From: Balneolaceae bacterium
Lineage (GTDB): Bacteria; Bacteroidota; Rhodothermia; Balneolales; Balneolaceae
Direction of reading: 5' to 3'
NCBI GenBank assembly: GCA_021767245.1
Contig: JAASTO010000018.1
Span: 1-22,375 of the forward strand
Length of the DNA: 22,375 bases
The stretch's first letter is position 1. Each line of letters starts with the position of its first letter. A model generated the notes under the pieces. The model had not been told where the DNA came from, did not search any database, and saw only the letters and a program-made list of their open reading frames with translations. Both the position numbers and the translations under genes were made by a program. Below are positions 7,787 to 15,271 of this stretch, one piece after another.

Positions 7787-8032
7787 TCACAATGGAAGGA
7801 GTATGATCTCCTCAAAATCAAGGTCAAGTTCAGAAAGAATGGGAGAAGCAATTTCTTCGATCTCTTCTTCTGAATAATCATTCAGTCCTTCCAGTTTTAC
7901 ATACAAGATCTCATTTTGCTCGTCTATGAAAAACTGCGCATCGGTAGACTCAAAACTCTCCTTCAGGGTGTTGATCAAAAACTCAACATCTTCTACAAAT
8001 GCTTTGATTTCGTCTTCGGTAGGTTCGCTCAT
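7787..8032 (-). CDS. Small, strongly acidic protein of unknown function
   Basis: 81 residues, very rich in Asp and Glu with only a few Lys and no Arg; the predicted isoelectric point is very low. No signal peptide, membrane span or Cys. The pattern (helix, then F-F-I-D-E-Q-N-E-I-L-Y-V-K-L-E-G-L as a likely beta-hairpin, then an acidic helix and a hydrophobic end E-I-I-L-L-P-L) looks like a real compact alpha/beta domain, not a random frame. I do not recognise a family. It is divergent from anmK with only 38 bases between the starts, so the two share a promoter region. Downstream, thrC is in the same orientation after 86 bases that hold a candidate promoter of its own. Confidence 0.72.
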   Translation of the reverse strand: MSEPTEDEIKAFVEDVEFLINTLKESFESTDAQFFIDEQNEILYVKLEGLNDYSEEEIEEIASPILSELDLDFEEIILLPL

Positions 8033-8070
8033 TTTTAGTAGGTTCTTACTTAAAAGTTATACCTTAAACT

Positions 8071-9237
8071 ATGAATAAATACATCACAAAACTGAGTGAA
8101 ATTTCATCTAAACCGAAGCGATTGATCGTAGGCTTGATGTCGGGTACGTCATTGGATGGACTCGATATAGCTCTGTGTGCATGTGATACAGATGGTATAA
8201 AGGTGAAGCAGTTCCGTTCTATTCCTTATTCAGGGGAGTTAAGGGAGCGTTTATCAGCCATACAGTCGCGTGAGGTTATAAATACCCGGGAGCTGACTCT
8301 TCTACATACAGAGCTGGCGATTTATTATGCAGAAGCCGTTAGAAAAGCGTTAATGGACTGGACGGTTCCATTGGAAGAAGTTGACCTGATCGCGAGCCAC
8401 GGGCAAACGGTCTATCATGCCCCGGCTCAAACCAAGACCGATATAAACGCTACCATGCAGATCGTTGATGGGGATCATATAGCTCAGAAAACGGGCATTA
8501 TCACGATCTCGGATTTCCGGCAAAAACATACCGCAGCCGGAGGAGAGGGAGCTCCGTTGGCGGGTATTTTTGATGAAGAGGTCTTCAGGCACGAAAACCG
8601 GCATCGACTATTTATAAACCTTGGAGGGATTGCCAACCTCACCTGGTTGCCTTCCAGGGAAAGTGGAAAAAAAGTTGTAACAGGGGATACCGGTCCGGCA
8701 AATACGCTCATAAATGAAGCCATGCAAAAGTACTTTGATCAGCCTTTTGACGAAGACGGAAAAGTGGCTGCTTCCGGGAAGGTGCATTCAGAACTGATTC
8801 GCTATATTTTGCTGGAACCGTATTTCAGGAAGCCGTTACCTAAGTCGACCGGGCAGGAAGAGTTTCGGCTTAAGTATATTGAGGAACTGATGCAGGGGCA
8901 TGGAATTCAGTGTTCGGAAGAAGACTTGATGGCCTCACTCACCTCATTGACAGCCCAAAGTATCTCAAGAGCTGTGGATGAGATTACAAACGAGGAGAAG
9001 TTTGAGTGTTATGTAAGCGGAGGAGGGGTCCACAATAAAACCCTAATGAAAGAATTGAGGGAGCGGTTAACAAAAGGCGAATTCAAAAACGTCGACGAAT
9101 TAGGTATTCCTCCAGATGCCAAGGAAGCTGCCATGATGGCCTATTTAGCCAATGATCTTGTAGCCGGAAAAGGATCTGTCATTCCCGGCGTTACGGACCA
9201 AAACATTCATTTTGGAAAGATCAGTTTACCGTGGTAA
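8071..9237 (+). CDS. anmK: Anhydro-N-acetylmuramic acid kinase
   Basis: Phosphorylates 1,6-anhydro-N-acetylmuramic acid, released from peptidoglycan turnover, to MurNAc-6-phosphate. 388 residues, normal for the family. Signature motifs in order: G-L-M-S-G-T-S-L-D-G (residues 21-30, phosphate binding), S-H-G-Q-T-V-Y-H (109-116), D-F-R followed by A-A-G-G-E-G-A-P-L-A (149-164), N-L-G-G-I-A-N-L (183-190) and G-D-T-G-P-A-N (205-211), whose Asp206 aligns with the catalytic Asp of E. coli AnmK. The G-G-G-V-H-N sugar/nucleotide motif is near the C-terminus. The gene is convergent with the following aminotransferase, 16 bases between stops, and there is no obvious terminator. No other peptidoglycan recycling gene is in the window. 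Confidence 0.95.
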   Translation: MNKYITKLSEISSKPKRLIVGLMSGTSLDGLDIALCACDTDGIKVKQFRSIPYSGELRERLSAIQSREVINTRELTLLHTELAIYYAEAVRKALMDWTVPLEEVDLIASHGQTVYHAPAQTKTDINATMQIVDGDHIAQKTGIITISDFRQKHTAAGGEGAPLAGIFDEEVFRHENRHRLFINLGGIANLTWLPSRESGKKVVTGDTGPANTLINEAMQKYFDQPFDEDGKVAASGKVHSELIRYILLEPYFRKPLPKSTGQEEFRLKYIEELMQGHGIQCSEEDLMASLTSLTAQSISRAVDEITNEEKFECYVSGGGVHNKTLMKELRERLTKGEFKNVDELGIPPDAKEAAMMAYLANDLVAGKGSVIPGVTDQNIHFGKISLPW

Positions 9238-9253
9238 CGGTGCCTTTGGAATC

Positions 9254-10435
9254 TTACTTTGAGGTCTGCTCTAAAGCCATTACAAGTACATCCACGACTC
9301 TTTCTATCTGTTCTTTGGTGATAACCAGTGGTGGTAAGAATCGCACCACAGTGCCATGGGCTGCATTACCTAACACCTGATATTCAAACATCTTATCAAC
9401 CACGGGGCGGGCCGGACGATTCAGTTCCACCCCGATCATCAGTCCTTTACCGCGTATATCCTTGACCTCGGCAAACTCCTTCAGTCTTTCCTCAAGCAGT
9501 TCCATCATGAATAAACCCTTTTCTGCTGCTTGTTCCAGGATGCTTTCCTCCTCGATGGCATCAAGGGCAGCGCATGCCACGTGTGTTGCAAAAGGGTTCC
9601 CTCCGAAAGTGGTACCGTGATCACCAAAACCGAATGCCGAAGCCACGTCTTCCTTTGCTATAATGGCTCCTATGGGGACCCCTCCGGCAAGGGCTTTGGC
9701 CGTTGCAACCACATCCGGAGTTACATCAAAGTGCTGATAGCCATAAAACTTGCCGGTGCGACCAACACCACTCTGAACCTCATCAATGATCATCAGAATA
9801 TTGAGTTCATCGCATAATGCCCTCGTTTTACGCATAAATTCTGCATCGATCACATTCACCCCACCGGACCCCTGAATGGTTTCAAAGGCAATGGCGATGG
9901 TATCTTCATCAGCAGCCTTCTTCAGGGCTTCAAAATCATTGAATGGCACTTGCTCAAATCCTTCAGGAAGGGGGGCATAACCTTCGGTATATCCCGGCAT
10001 GCCCATAGTAATGGTAGCCAGAGAACGCCCGTGGAATCCTTCACTCAGCGTGATCAAATTTCCGGATTTGCCATGTTTCTTACCCCACTTGCGAGCCAGT
10101 TTTATTGCGGCTTCCATGGCTTCCACACCGCTGTTGCAGAAAAATACACGATCCAATCCTGAAACCTTAGCCAGTTTTTCAGCCAATAGGCTTTGCGGTT
10201 CATTATAAAAGAAATTGGAGGCATGCAGTAGTTTCTCAGACTGCTCCTTAATTGCTGCTACGATTTTGGGGTGGCAATGTCCCAGGTTATTCACGGCCAG
10301 TCCGCCAAACGCATCCAGGTATTCGTTACCATCGGTATCCCAGACGAGGGCCCCCTTACCATGTGATAGAGTGACCGGAAGTCGGTTATAGACCTGAAAG
10401 TGATACTGCTTTTCGAGTTGCTGCGCTTTGTTCAT
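9254..10435 (-). CDS. argD: Class III aminotransferase, acetylornithine / succinyldiaminopimelate type
   Basis: PLP-dependent class III (ornithine) aminotransferase of 393 residues. Visible elements: G-x-G-x-x-V-W-D-T-D-G-N-E-Y-L-D near the start, the cofactor phosphate loop N-S-G-V-E-A-M-E-A-A (101-110), G-F-H-G-R-S (133-138), D-E-V-Q-S-G-x-G-R-T-G (Asp218 to the pyridine nitrogen) and the PLP lysine Lys247 in A-K-A-L-A-G-G-V-P-I-G-A. The family makes N-acetylornithine; E. coli ArgD also performs the DapC step (N-succinyldiaminopimelate aminotransferase). With dapD nearby and no separate dapC or arg genes in the window, a dual role is plausible but inferred. Other omega-aminotransferases share these motifs. 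The upstream spacer carries a cluster of palindromes. Confidence 0.85.
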   Translation of the reverse strand: MNKAQQLEKQYHFQVYNRLPVTLSHGKGALVWDTDGNEYLDAFGGLAVNNLGHCHPKIVAAIKEQSEKLLHASNFFYNEPQSLLAEKLAKVSGLDRVFFCNSGVEAMEAAIKLARKWGKKHGKSGNLITLSEGFHGRSLATITMGMPGYTEGYAPLPEGFEQVPFNDFEALKKAADEDTIAIAFETIQGSGGVNVIDAEFMRKTRALCDELNILMIIDEVQSGVGRTGKFYGYQHFDVTPDVVATAKALAGGVPIGAIIAKEDVASAFGFGDHGTTFGGNPFATHVACAALDAIEEESILEQAAEKGLFMMELLEERLKEFAEVKDIRGKGLMIGVELNRPARPVVDKMFEYQVLGNAAHGTVVRFLPPLVITKEQIERVVDVLVMALEQTSK

Positions 10436-10476
10436 GCGTGAGGTGATAATTTATTTGTTATTAATGTCAACAGAAT

Positions 10477-10607
10477 GGAACCGGTGGTTCCGCTATGCGT
10501 TCCGAACGGGCTGTTCGGAACGAGCCTTTTTAAATTATAATTTGAGAATGCTCGTTACCAACCACCAAGATGAATCGGGAGTAATGCATGCGTGAACCAC
10601 TGGTTCA
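10477..10607. repeat. Nested palindrome cluster between tex and argD, possibly MITE- or REP-like
   Basis: Four inverted repeats are packed into 131 bases: GGAACC-GGT-GGTTCC (10477-10491); CGTTCCGAAC-gggct-GTTCGGAACG (10498-10522); AACGAGC (10519-10525) with GCTCGTT (10550-10556) enclosing the palindrome AAATTATAATTT (10532-10543); and TGAACCA-C-TGGTTCA (10593-10607). The first and last are also inverted copies of one another: GAACCGGTGGTTC against GAACCAGTGGTTC in the complement, with similarity continuing into CGC-ATGC. TCAACA occurs next to both ends (10467-10472 and 10605-10610), a weak candidate for a target duplication. It spans the end of tex and the leader of argD. No coding potential. 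Confidence 0.55.
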
Positions 10608-10615
10608 ACATGGTT

Positions 10616-12796
10616 CTATCCGCCAATCAACTTCAACCCGATCCTTCCACGTTCCAGATCCAAGGAGATGATCTCCAGGCTCAGGATATCCCCCACGCTC
10701 ACCACATCATGCGGATCCTCAACTTTCTTTTTGTCGCTCATATTGGAAATATGGAGCAGGCCATCCTGCTTTACGCCAATATCCACAAAAGCACCGAAAT
10801 CCACCACGTTGCGGACGGTGCCTTCCAGCTGTTGACCTTCTTTGAGGTCTTCCATTTTCATCACATCCGTACGAAGTAGGGGCTTCGGAAGCGACTCCCG
10901 CGGATCACGCCCCGGCTTTTGCAGGTTCTCAATGATGAGTTCCAAAGTTGGAACACCTACACCAATCTGTTCAGCGGTTTCTTCCAGATTCACATTATTG
11001 AATTTGGAAGCGATCTTATCTTTTTCTTCCGATAAATTCTCCAGATTAATGCCAAAAAGGTTGCACAGCTTTTCAGCTGCTTCGTAACTCTCTGGATGAA
11101 TGGCGGTGTTATCCAGTGGGTTTTTAGATTCTGGAATACGCATGAAACCGGCCGCCTGCTGGAAACGGAAATCACCGACCCCGTCGATCTCTCGGATTTG
11201 CTCACGGTCAACGAAAATGCCTTTTTCCTCGCGGTGCTTAACAATGTTTTGAGCTACACGCTTACTCAATCCGGAGATATGAGCAAGAAGCGGAGCTGAG
11301 GCGGTATTCAAATTCACTCCAACCTCATTCACACAGCTTTCCACCACATCATCCAGTTTTCCGGAAAGCTGGTTTTGGTTCACATCATGTTGATATAGGC
11401 CAACCCCAATGGACTTGGGGTCGATCTTCACCAACTCAGCCAGGGGATCCTGAACACGCCGGGCAATGGAGATATTTCCACGCTGTGCAGCCTCCAGTTC
11501 CGGAAATTCCTCGCGGGCAACTTTGGAAGCAGAATACACCGAAGCTCCGGCTTCATTAACAATTAAATAGTGAAGCTGCTGATCCGGGTGCTTCTCTTTT
11601 CGTTTTTGAAGGAATTCAGCTACGATCTGCTCCGTTTCACGACTTGCTGTACCATTTCCAATAGCGATCAATTCAACCCCGTATTTACTGATATATTCCT
11701 CAAAAACGGCTTCAGCCTCTGCAACTTTGTTTTGAGGTGGAGTAGGGTAGGTGGTCGTTCCCTCAAGGTATTTTCCATGCTGATCAACAACGGCAACCTT
11801 ACAACCGGTGCGGTAAGCCGGATCGAGCCCCATGACTACTTTTTTATCCAGTGGTGGTTGCATGAGCAGATTTCCGAGATTGGTGGCAAAAGTCTCGATA
11901 GCGTGCGCATCAGCTTTGTCGGTGAGTTCACTGCGAAGTTCACGCTCGAGGGAAGGAAAGAGGAGTCGTTTGTAAGCATCTTCTACCGCATCCTGCAGGT
12001 ATTCAGTGAAGATACTGAGGTCGTTTGTGATCACTTTGTCATCAATATTCTCCAGTGTGCGTTCTTCCCATAGATCCACATTCACAAATAGAACATTCTC
12101 CCGCTCTCCGCGATTGATGGCCAGGATCTGATACGGCTTTAGTCTGTCCACCTTGGACGAAAACTCGTAATAATCCTCAAAATTTGTACGCTCTTTAACG
12201 GTAGGATTTTTCTTGGTCACAATATTGGCATGCTTAGAAAATACATCCCGGAGCATTTCCCGTACTTCCAGGTTTTCATTGATCCATTCCGCAACAATGT
12301 CAGTGGCTCCGTCAAATGCGTCCTCCACGGATTCTACTTCCTTTTCAGGGTTGATGTACTCCTTAGCATATTCTATTGGGTCACCGGACGTGATCTCCTG
12401 CTCCCAAATGAGTTTTGCCAGGGGCTCGAGTCCTTTTTCCTTGGCTTTGTCGCCCCGGGTTTTGCGCTTTTGTTTATAAGGGAGGTAAATATCCTCAAGC
12501 GTTTTCAGATCAGTACAGTTTAGGATCTGCTTCTCAAGTTCTTCGGTCAGCTTATCCTGTTCCTTAATAGACTTGAGGATGGTTTCCTTACGGGCCTCCA
12601 GGGTACGCTGGGTTTCAAGTCCATCACGAATGGCACGGATCTGTTCTTCATCCAGTCCGTCAGTGGCTTCCTTTCGATATCGCGCCAGGAATGGAACGGT
12701 AGCCCCTTCATCCAGAAATTTGGCTACAGTGCTGATCTGTTTACTGCTGAAATTGAGTTGAGATGCTAAAAAACTAAAAATCTTGGTATCGCTCAT
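10616..12796 (-). CDS. tex: Tex-like RNA-binding protein with S1 domain
   Basis: A 726-residue cytoplasmic nucleic-acid-binding protein of the Tex/YhgF family, related to eukaryotic Spt6 and linked to transcription. In order: an N-terminal helical region with V-A-K-F-L-D-E-G-A-T-V-P-F-L-A-R-Y-R-K-E, the Tex core Y-L-P-Y-K-Q-K-R-K-T-R, a YqgF/RNase-H-like domain starting V-M-G-L-D-P-A-Y-R-T-G-C-K, tandem helix-hairpin-helix motifs (A-Q-N-I-V-K-H-R-E-E-K-G), and a C-terminal S1 domain (G-T-V-R-N-V-V-D-F-G-A-F-V-D-I-G). I chose ATG 12796 because the protein there begins M-S-D-T-K-I-F as in relatives; the frame extends to 12910 but that part is A/T-rich and unconserved. It is divergent from the ECF sigma operon. 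Confidence 0.96.
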   Translation of the reverse strand: MSDTKIFSFLASQLNFSSKQISTVAKFLDEGATVPFLARYRKEATDGLDEEQIRAIRDGLETQRTLEARKETILKSIKEQDKLTEELEKQILNCTDLKTLEDIYLPYKQKRKTRGDKAKEKGLEPLAKLIWEQEITSGDPIEYAKEYINPEKEVESVEDAFDGATDIVAEWINENLEVREMLRDVFSKHANIVTKKNPTVKERTNFEDYYEFSSKVDRLKPYQILAINRGERENVLFVNVDLWEERTLENIDDKVITNDLSIFTEYLQDAVEDAYKRLLFPSLERELRSELTDKADAHAIETFATNLGNLLMQPPLDKKVVMGLDPAYRTGCKVAVVDQHGKYLEGTTTYPTPPQNKVAEAEAVFEEYISKYGVELIAIGNGTASRETEQIVAEFLQKRKEKHPDQQLHYLIVNEAGASVYSASKVAREEFPELEAAQRGNISIARRVQDPLAELVKIDPKSIGVGLYQHDVNQNQLSGKLDDVVESCVNEVGVNLNTASAPLLAHISGLSKRVAQNIVKHREEKGIFVDREQIREIDGVGDFRFQQAAGFMRIPESKNPLDNTAIHPESYEAAEKLCNLFGINLENLSEEKDKIASKFNNVNLEETAEQIGVGVPTLELIIENLQKPGRDPRESLPKPLLRTDVMKMEDLKEGQQLEGTVRNVVDFGAFVDIGVKQDGLLHISNMSDKKKVEDPHDVVSVGDILSLEIISLDLERGRIGLKLIGG

Positions 12797-12952
12797 TGAT
12801 GATATTTGGTTCTGAAAATTTCGAACGGTGAAAATAAGAAGGGTATTGGGAAATAATGAATTATAAATAAGGAAATTTTTGAAGCATTTGTCATCGATCA
12901 GTTGCTGCAACCGCTCATTCTTTACGATGATCTATCACCGGTTCAGAAAAAA

Positions 12953-12984
12953 GTGTAACCTTTTCTCATAAGATCAGTGTATAA
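12953..12984 (+). promoter_or_regulatory. Predicted ECF-sigma promoter of the sigma-factor operon
   Basis: AAAAAA followed by GTGTAACC (12953-12960), a 16-base spacer, then GTGTATAA (12977-12984). The same arrangement, GTGTAACC-N16-GTGTA with a preceding A-tract, occurs at 16084-16115 before the DUF5916 gene, while the spacers differ. A GTAAC-type -35 with a short G/C-containing -10 is characteristic of ECF sigma targets, so I read it as an autoregulated promoter of the adjacent sigma gene. The expected transcription start is around 12987-12990. Confidence 0.72.
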
Positions 12985-13013
12985 GGGTGAAAACACTAAA
13001 CCCGGGATCAGCG

Positions 13014-13577
13014 GTGAATTCAAACTCTGATAAAGCATTGATGTTAAAGGTAAAGAAAGGTGAGCTTGATAAGCTGGGCCTGCTGTTTGAGCGGTATCAC
13101 CGTGGACTTTATCGCTATTTTTACAGAATGTGCAGGGATAAGAATACCTCCGAGGATCTTGTTCAGTCTGTATTTGAACGGTTGCTAAAGTACAGGCAGA
13201 GTTATACCGGTGACGGAAAATTCTCGACCTGGCTGTTTAGCATTGCCCGTAATCAATTCAACGATCATCACAGGAGATCCGAAAGAATTGGAAATCCGGT
13301 TCAGTTTGACGATGACAGATTTGAGATGCCTGAGGGAACGACGGGACCGGTTCACCAAGCAAAAGAGAAGAAAGAGATACTTGAAGAAGCCCTCTATGCA
13401 TTACCTGAAGATTACCGGGAAGTGATCATTTTGAGCAGATATGAGGGACTACGATATAATGAGATCGCAGAGATTCTTGAATCAACCGAAGGGGCGATCA
13501 AAGTAAAAATGTTTAGGGCCATGAAAGAATTGAAGGATATCGCATTATCCTTCGAAAAGGAATACAATTATGAATAA
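13014..13577 (+). CDS. ECF-type RNA polymerase sigma factor
   Basis: Directs RNA polymerase to a small regulon. Region 2 spans roughly L-F-E-R-Y-H-R-G-L-Y-R-Y-F through S-E-D-L-V-Q-S-V-F-E-R-L-L and F-S-T-W-L-F-S-I-A-R-N-Q-F-N-D-H-H-R-R. Region 4 follows: A-L-Y-A-L-P-E-D-Y-R-E-V-I, Y-N-E-I-A-E-I-L and G-A-I-K-V-K-M-F-R-A. There is no region 3, as expected for ECF factors. The frame allows a GTG at 12987 (196 residues), but that codon lies 3-6 bases after the predicted -10 box and probably at or before the transcription start. I therefore prefer GTG 13014 (187 residues); ATG 13041 is also possible. Its end overlaps the next gene by 8 bases, the usual sign of a sigma/anti-sigma pair. Confidence 0.93.
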   Translation: MNSNSDKALMLKVKKGELDKLGLLFERYHRGLYRYFYRMCRDKNTSEDLVQSVFERLLKYRQSYTGDGKFSTWLFSIARNQFNDHHRRSERIGNPVQFDDDRFEMPEGTTGPVHQAKEKKEILEEALYALPEDYREVIILSRYEGLRYNEIAEILESTEGAIKVKMFRAMKELKDIALSFEKEYNYE

Positions 13578-14361
13578 GAAGTATGAACAACTGATAGCTG
13601 ACTACCTTGCCGGTGAATTGGACGCAGCCGGAAAAGAAGAGCTGGAACTATTACTGGCCGAAGGTAAGATCGATTTCATGGAATTCAGGAGCATAGAAGC
13701 AACCTATGAGGGGCTTGGAGACCTGTCAGTCCCTAAACCGGATGCGGCCACAAGTACTCGTTTCTATGCTATGCTGGATCAGGAGACTCAAAAAAATACT
13801 CAGGCGGGTTTGTTTGAAAGAATCTATGAGTCATTTCGAAAGATGATCTCCCAACTTTCGGTTCCTAAAATGGCATACGCAATGGCATTGTTGATCATCG
13901 GTGGGTTTATAGGTTCCTGGATGAATGAGGATAGCAACGAGATCGAAAAGCTGAGTCAGGAAATGCAATCACTGAAAGAAATGATGATGGTTAACATGCT
14001 GGAAGGTTCATCAGCCGCAGACCGGTTAAAGGCGGTAAACATCAGTTCGGAATTACCCAATGCCGATCTGGAGGCCATCAATGCGTTACTTTTTACCCTG
14101 AATAATGATCCAAGTGTAAATGTGAGGGTGCAAACGATTGAAGCCTTGAAGCGCTGGGGAGATAATGAACGGGTGAGGCAGGGATTGGTTCGTTCGATAG
14201 CCACACAGGAATCGCCGATCGTTTTAATAGAACTAGCGGACGCCATGACGGAACTTGAGGTGAGATCCTCAGCGCGGGAATTCGAAAAAGTTTTACAGGA
14301 ACGTGAACTCGATTACAACGTTCAACAAAAATTACAAAGCAGTATTGCTGTATTAATGTGA
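13570..14361 (+). CDS. Membrane-bound anti-sigma factor candidate with HEAT-like repeats
   Basis: 263 residues. A cytoplasmic helical N-terminus (I-A-D-Y-L-A-G-E-L-D, E-E-L-E-L-L-L) resembles the start of anti-sigma proteins. One transmembrane helix lies at about 101-118 (M-A-Y-A-M-A-L-L-I-I-G-G-F-I-G-S-W-M). A short coiled-coil-like stretch follows (about 123-141), then HEAT-like helical repeats (about 150-260: R-L-K-A-V, N-V-R-V-Q-T-I-E-A-L-K-R-W), predicted to be outside the cytoplasm. The whole protein has no Cys and no His, so it cannot be a classical zinc-binding (ZAS) anti-sigma. The assignment rests on the 8-base overlap with the sigma gene, the topology and the operon. I infer that the repeat domain senses or binds an envelope partner, perhaps the DUF4097 proteins. 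Confidence 0.78.
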   Translation: MNKKYEQLIADYLAGELDAAGKEELELLLAEGKIDFMEFRSIEATYEGLGDLSVPKPDAATSTRFYAMLDQETQKNTQAGLFERIYESFRKMISQLSVPKMAYAMALLIIGGFIGSWMNEDSNEIEKLSQEMQSLKEMMMVNMLEGSSAADRLKAVNISSELPNADLEAINALLFTLNNDPSVNVRVQTIEALKRWGDNERVRQGLVRSIATQESPIVLIELADAMTELEVRSSAREFEKVLQERELDYNVQQKLQSSIAVLM

Positions 14362-14372
14362 GGAATAAGATC

Positions 14373-15254
14373 ATGAAAAGAATTTACTTGCTATCGTTGT
14401 TATTAGGCATACTAAGTTTGAGTGCTTTGGCTCAGTCTAATGTCATCAGTGAAAGGGTGGAAGAAGAGGTGGAGATGAGGATCCCGGCTTCTGAATTGAC
14501 CCGTGAAACAATGTTTCATTTCAACAATATAAACGGGGATCTGAATGTGGAGGGCTATGACGGGGATGAGATCCTGATCACCGGTAAAAAGATCATAACA
14601 GGGAAACCCAACGTAAGACGCAGCTTTGATCCGGATGATTTTTACCTGGATAAAATATCCACTAACGGTCATTTATTTGTATTTGTGCGTCACCCGGGGC
14701 TGGAGGTCGAAATAGAAGAAAATGACCTTAGCTATCGGTCAAACAAAGACAATTATTGGGATGAGAATATTCAGGGGTTTGAGTTCAATCTGCAGATGAA
14801 AGTGCCTCGTTACCTGATGTCAGAGATCTCAACCATCAATGCCGGCGAGGTAGTTGTGGAAAATATGGACCACGGTGTGGATGCAGCAAATATCAACGGA
14901 AGTGTAATCATTAGGAATGTAACAGGCGGGATTATAAATGCTGAAACTGTAAATGGTAACGTGATAGCAGAATTCAGAGATAATCCATCGGATGATGTGG
15001 AGCTTCATACCGTAAATGGAAAAATTGAGGTTTTGGCTTCTAAAAACTTTTCAGCACATGTAACTTTTAAAAGTTTACACGGTGAACTATATACCGATTT
15101 CGACAACAGAAGTTATCGTTCGGATCGGTCAAATAAAAAGGATGGGATGAGCCGGTTCAGCATTGGGAGTTCTGATACCATTCAGTTCGGACAAGGCGGA
15201 CCAAATATGCTGCTTCGGTTACTCAACGGAAACGCATACATCAAACAACTGTAA
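14373..15254 (+). CDS. Secreted DUF4097-like beta-rich protein, first paralogue
   Basis: 293 residues. A signal peptide (K-R-I-Y-L-L-S-L-L-L-G-I-L-S-L-S-A-L-A-Q) predicts export to the periplasm or outer membrane. The mature part is a ladder of short strands with recurring N-G or H-G turns: N-I-N-G-D-L-N-V, N-I-N-G-S-V-I-I, T-V-N-G-N-V-I-A, T-V-N-G-K-I-E-V, S-L-H-G-E-L-Y and L-L-N-G-N-A-Y at the very end. This is typical of DUF4097 proteins, often called putative adhesins, whose rungs probably form a beta-solenoid; no enzymatic function is known. I chose ATG 14373, before the signal peptide and preceded by AGGA at a suitable distance, not the GTG at 14358. It starts 11 bases after the anti-sigma stop, so it is part of the operon. 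Confidence 0.82.
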   Translation: MKRIYLLSLLLGILSLSALAQSNVISERVEEEVEMRIPASELTRETMFHFNNINGDLNVEGYDGDEILITGKKIITGKPNVRRSFDPDDFYLDKISTNGHLFVFVRHPGLEVEIEENDLSYRSNKDNYWDENIQGFEFNLQMKVPRYLMSEISTINAGEVVVENMDHGVDAANINGSVIIRNVTGGIINAETVNGNVIAEFRDNPSDDVELHTVNGKIEVLASKNFSAHVTFKSLHGELYTDFDNRSYRSDRSNKKDGMSRFSIGSSDTIQFGQGGPNMLLRLLNGNAYIKQL

Positions 15255-15271
15255 TCAAATTTTATAAAACC

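Noticed and set aside
8671..8690. Third ECF-like box (an A-run followed by GTTGTAAC)
   Set aside because: It lies inside anmK, differs from GTGTAACC, and has no GTGTA at the 16-base spacing.
10527..10531. Rho-independent terminator on the plus strand made by the 10498-10522 hairpin and the following T5
   Set aside because: There is no plus-strand gene upstream to terminate, and the T-run is five bases away from the stem. The hairpin is better explained as part of the palindrome cluster.
11570..12073. 167-codon plus-strand frame inside tex
   Set aside because: Fully antisense to the conserved Tex core, with no family resemblance and low-complexity hydrophobic content typical of shadow frames.
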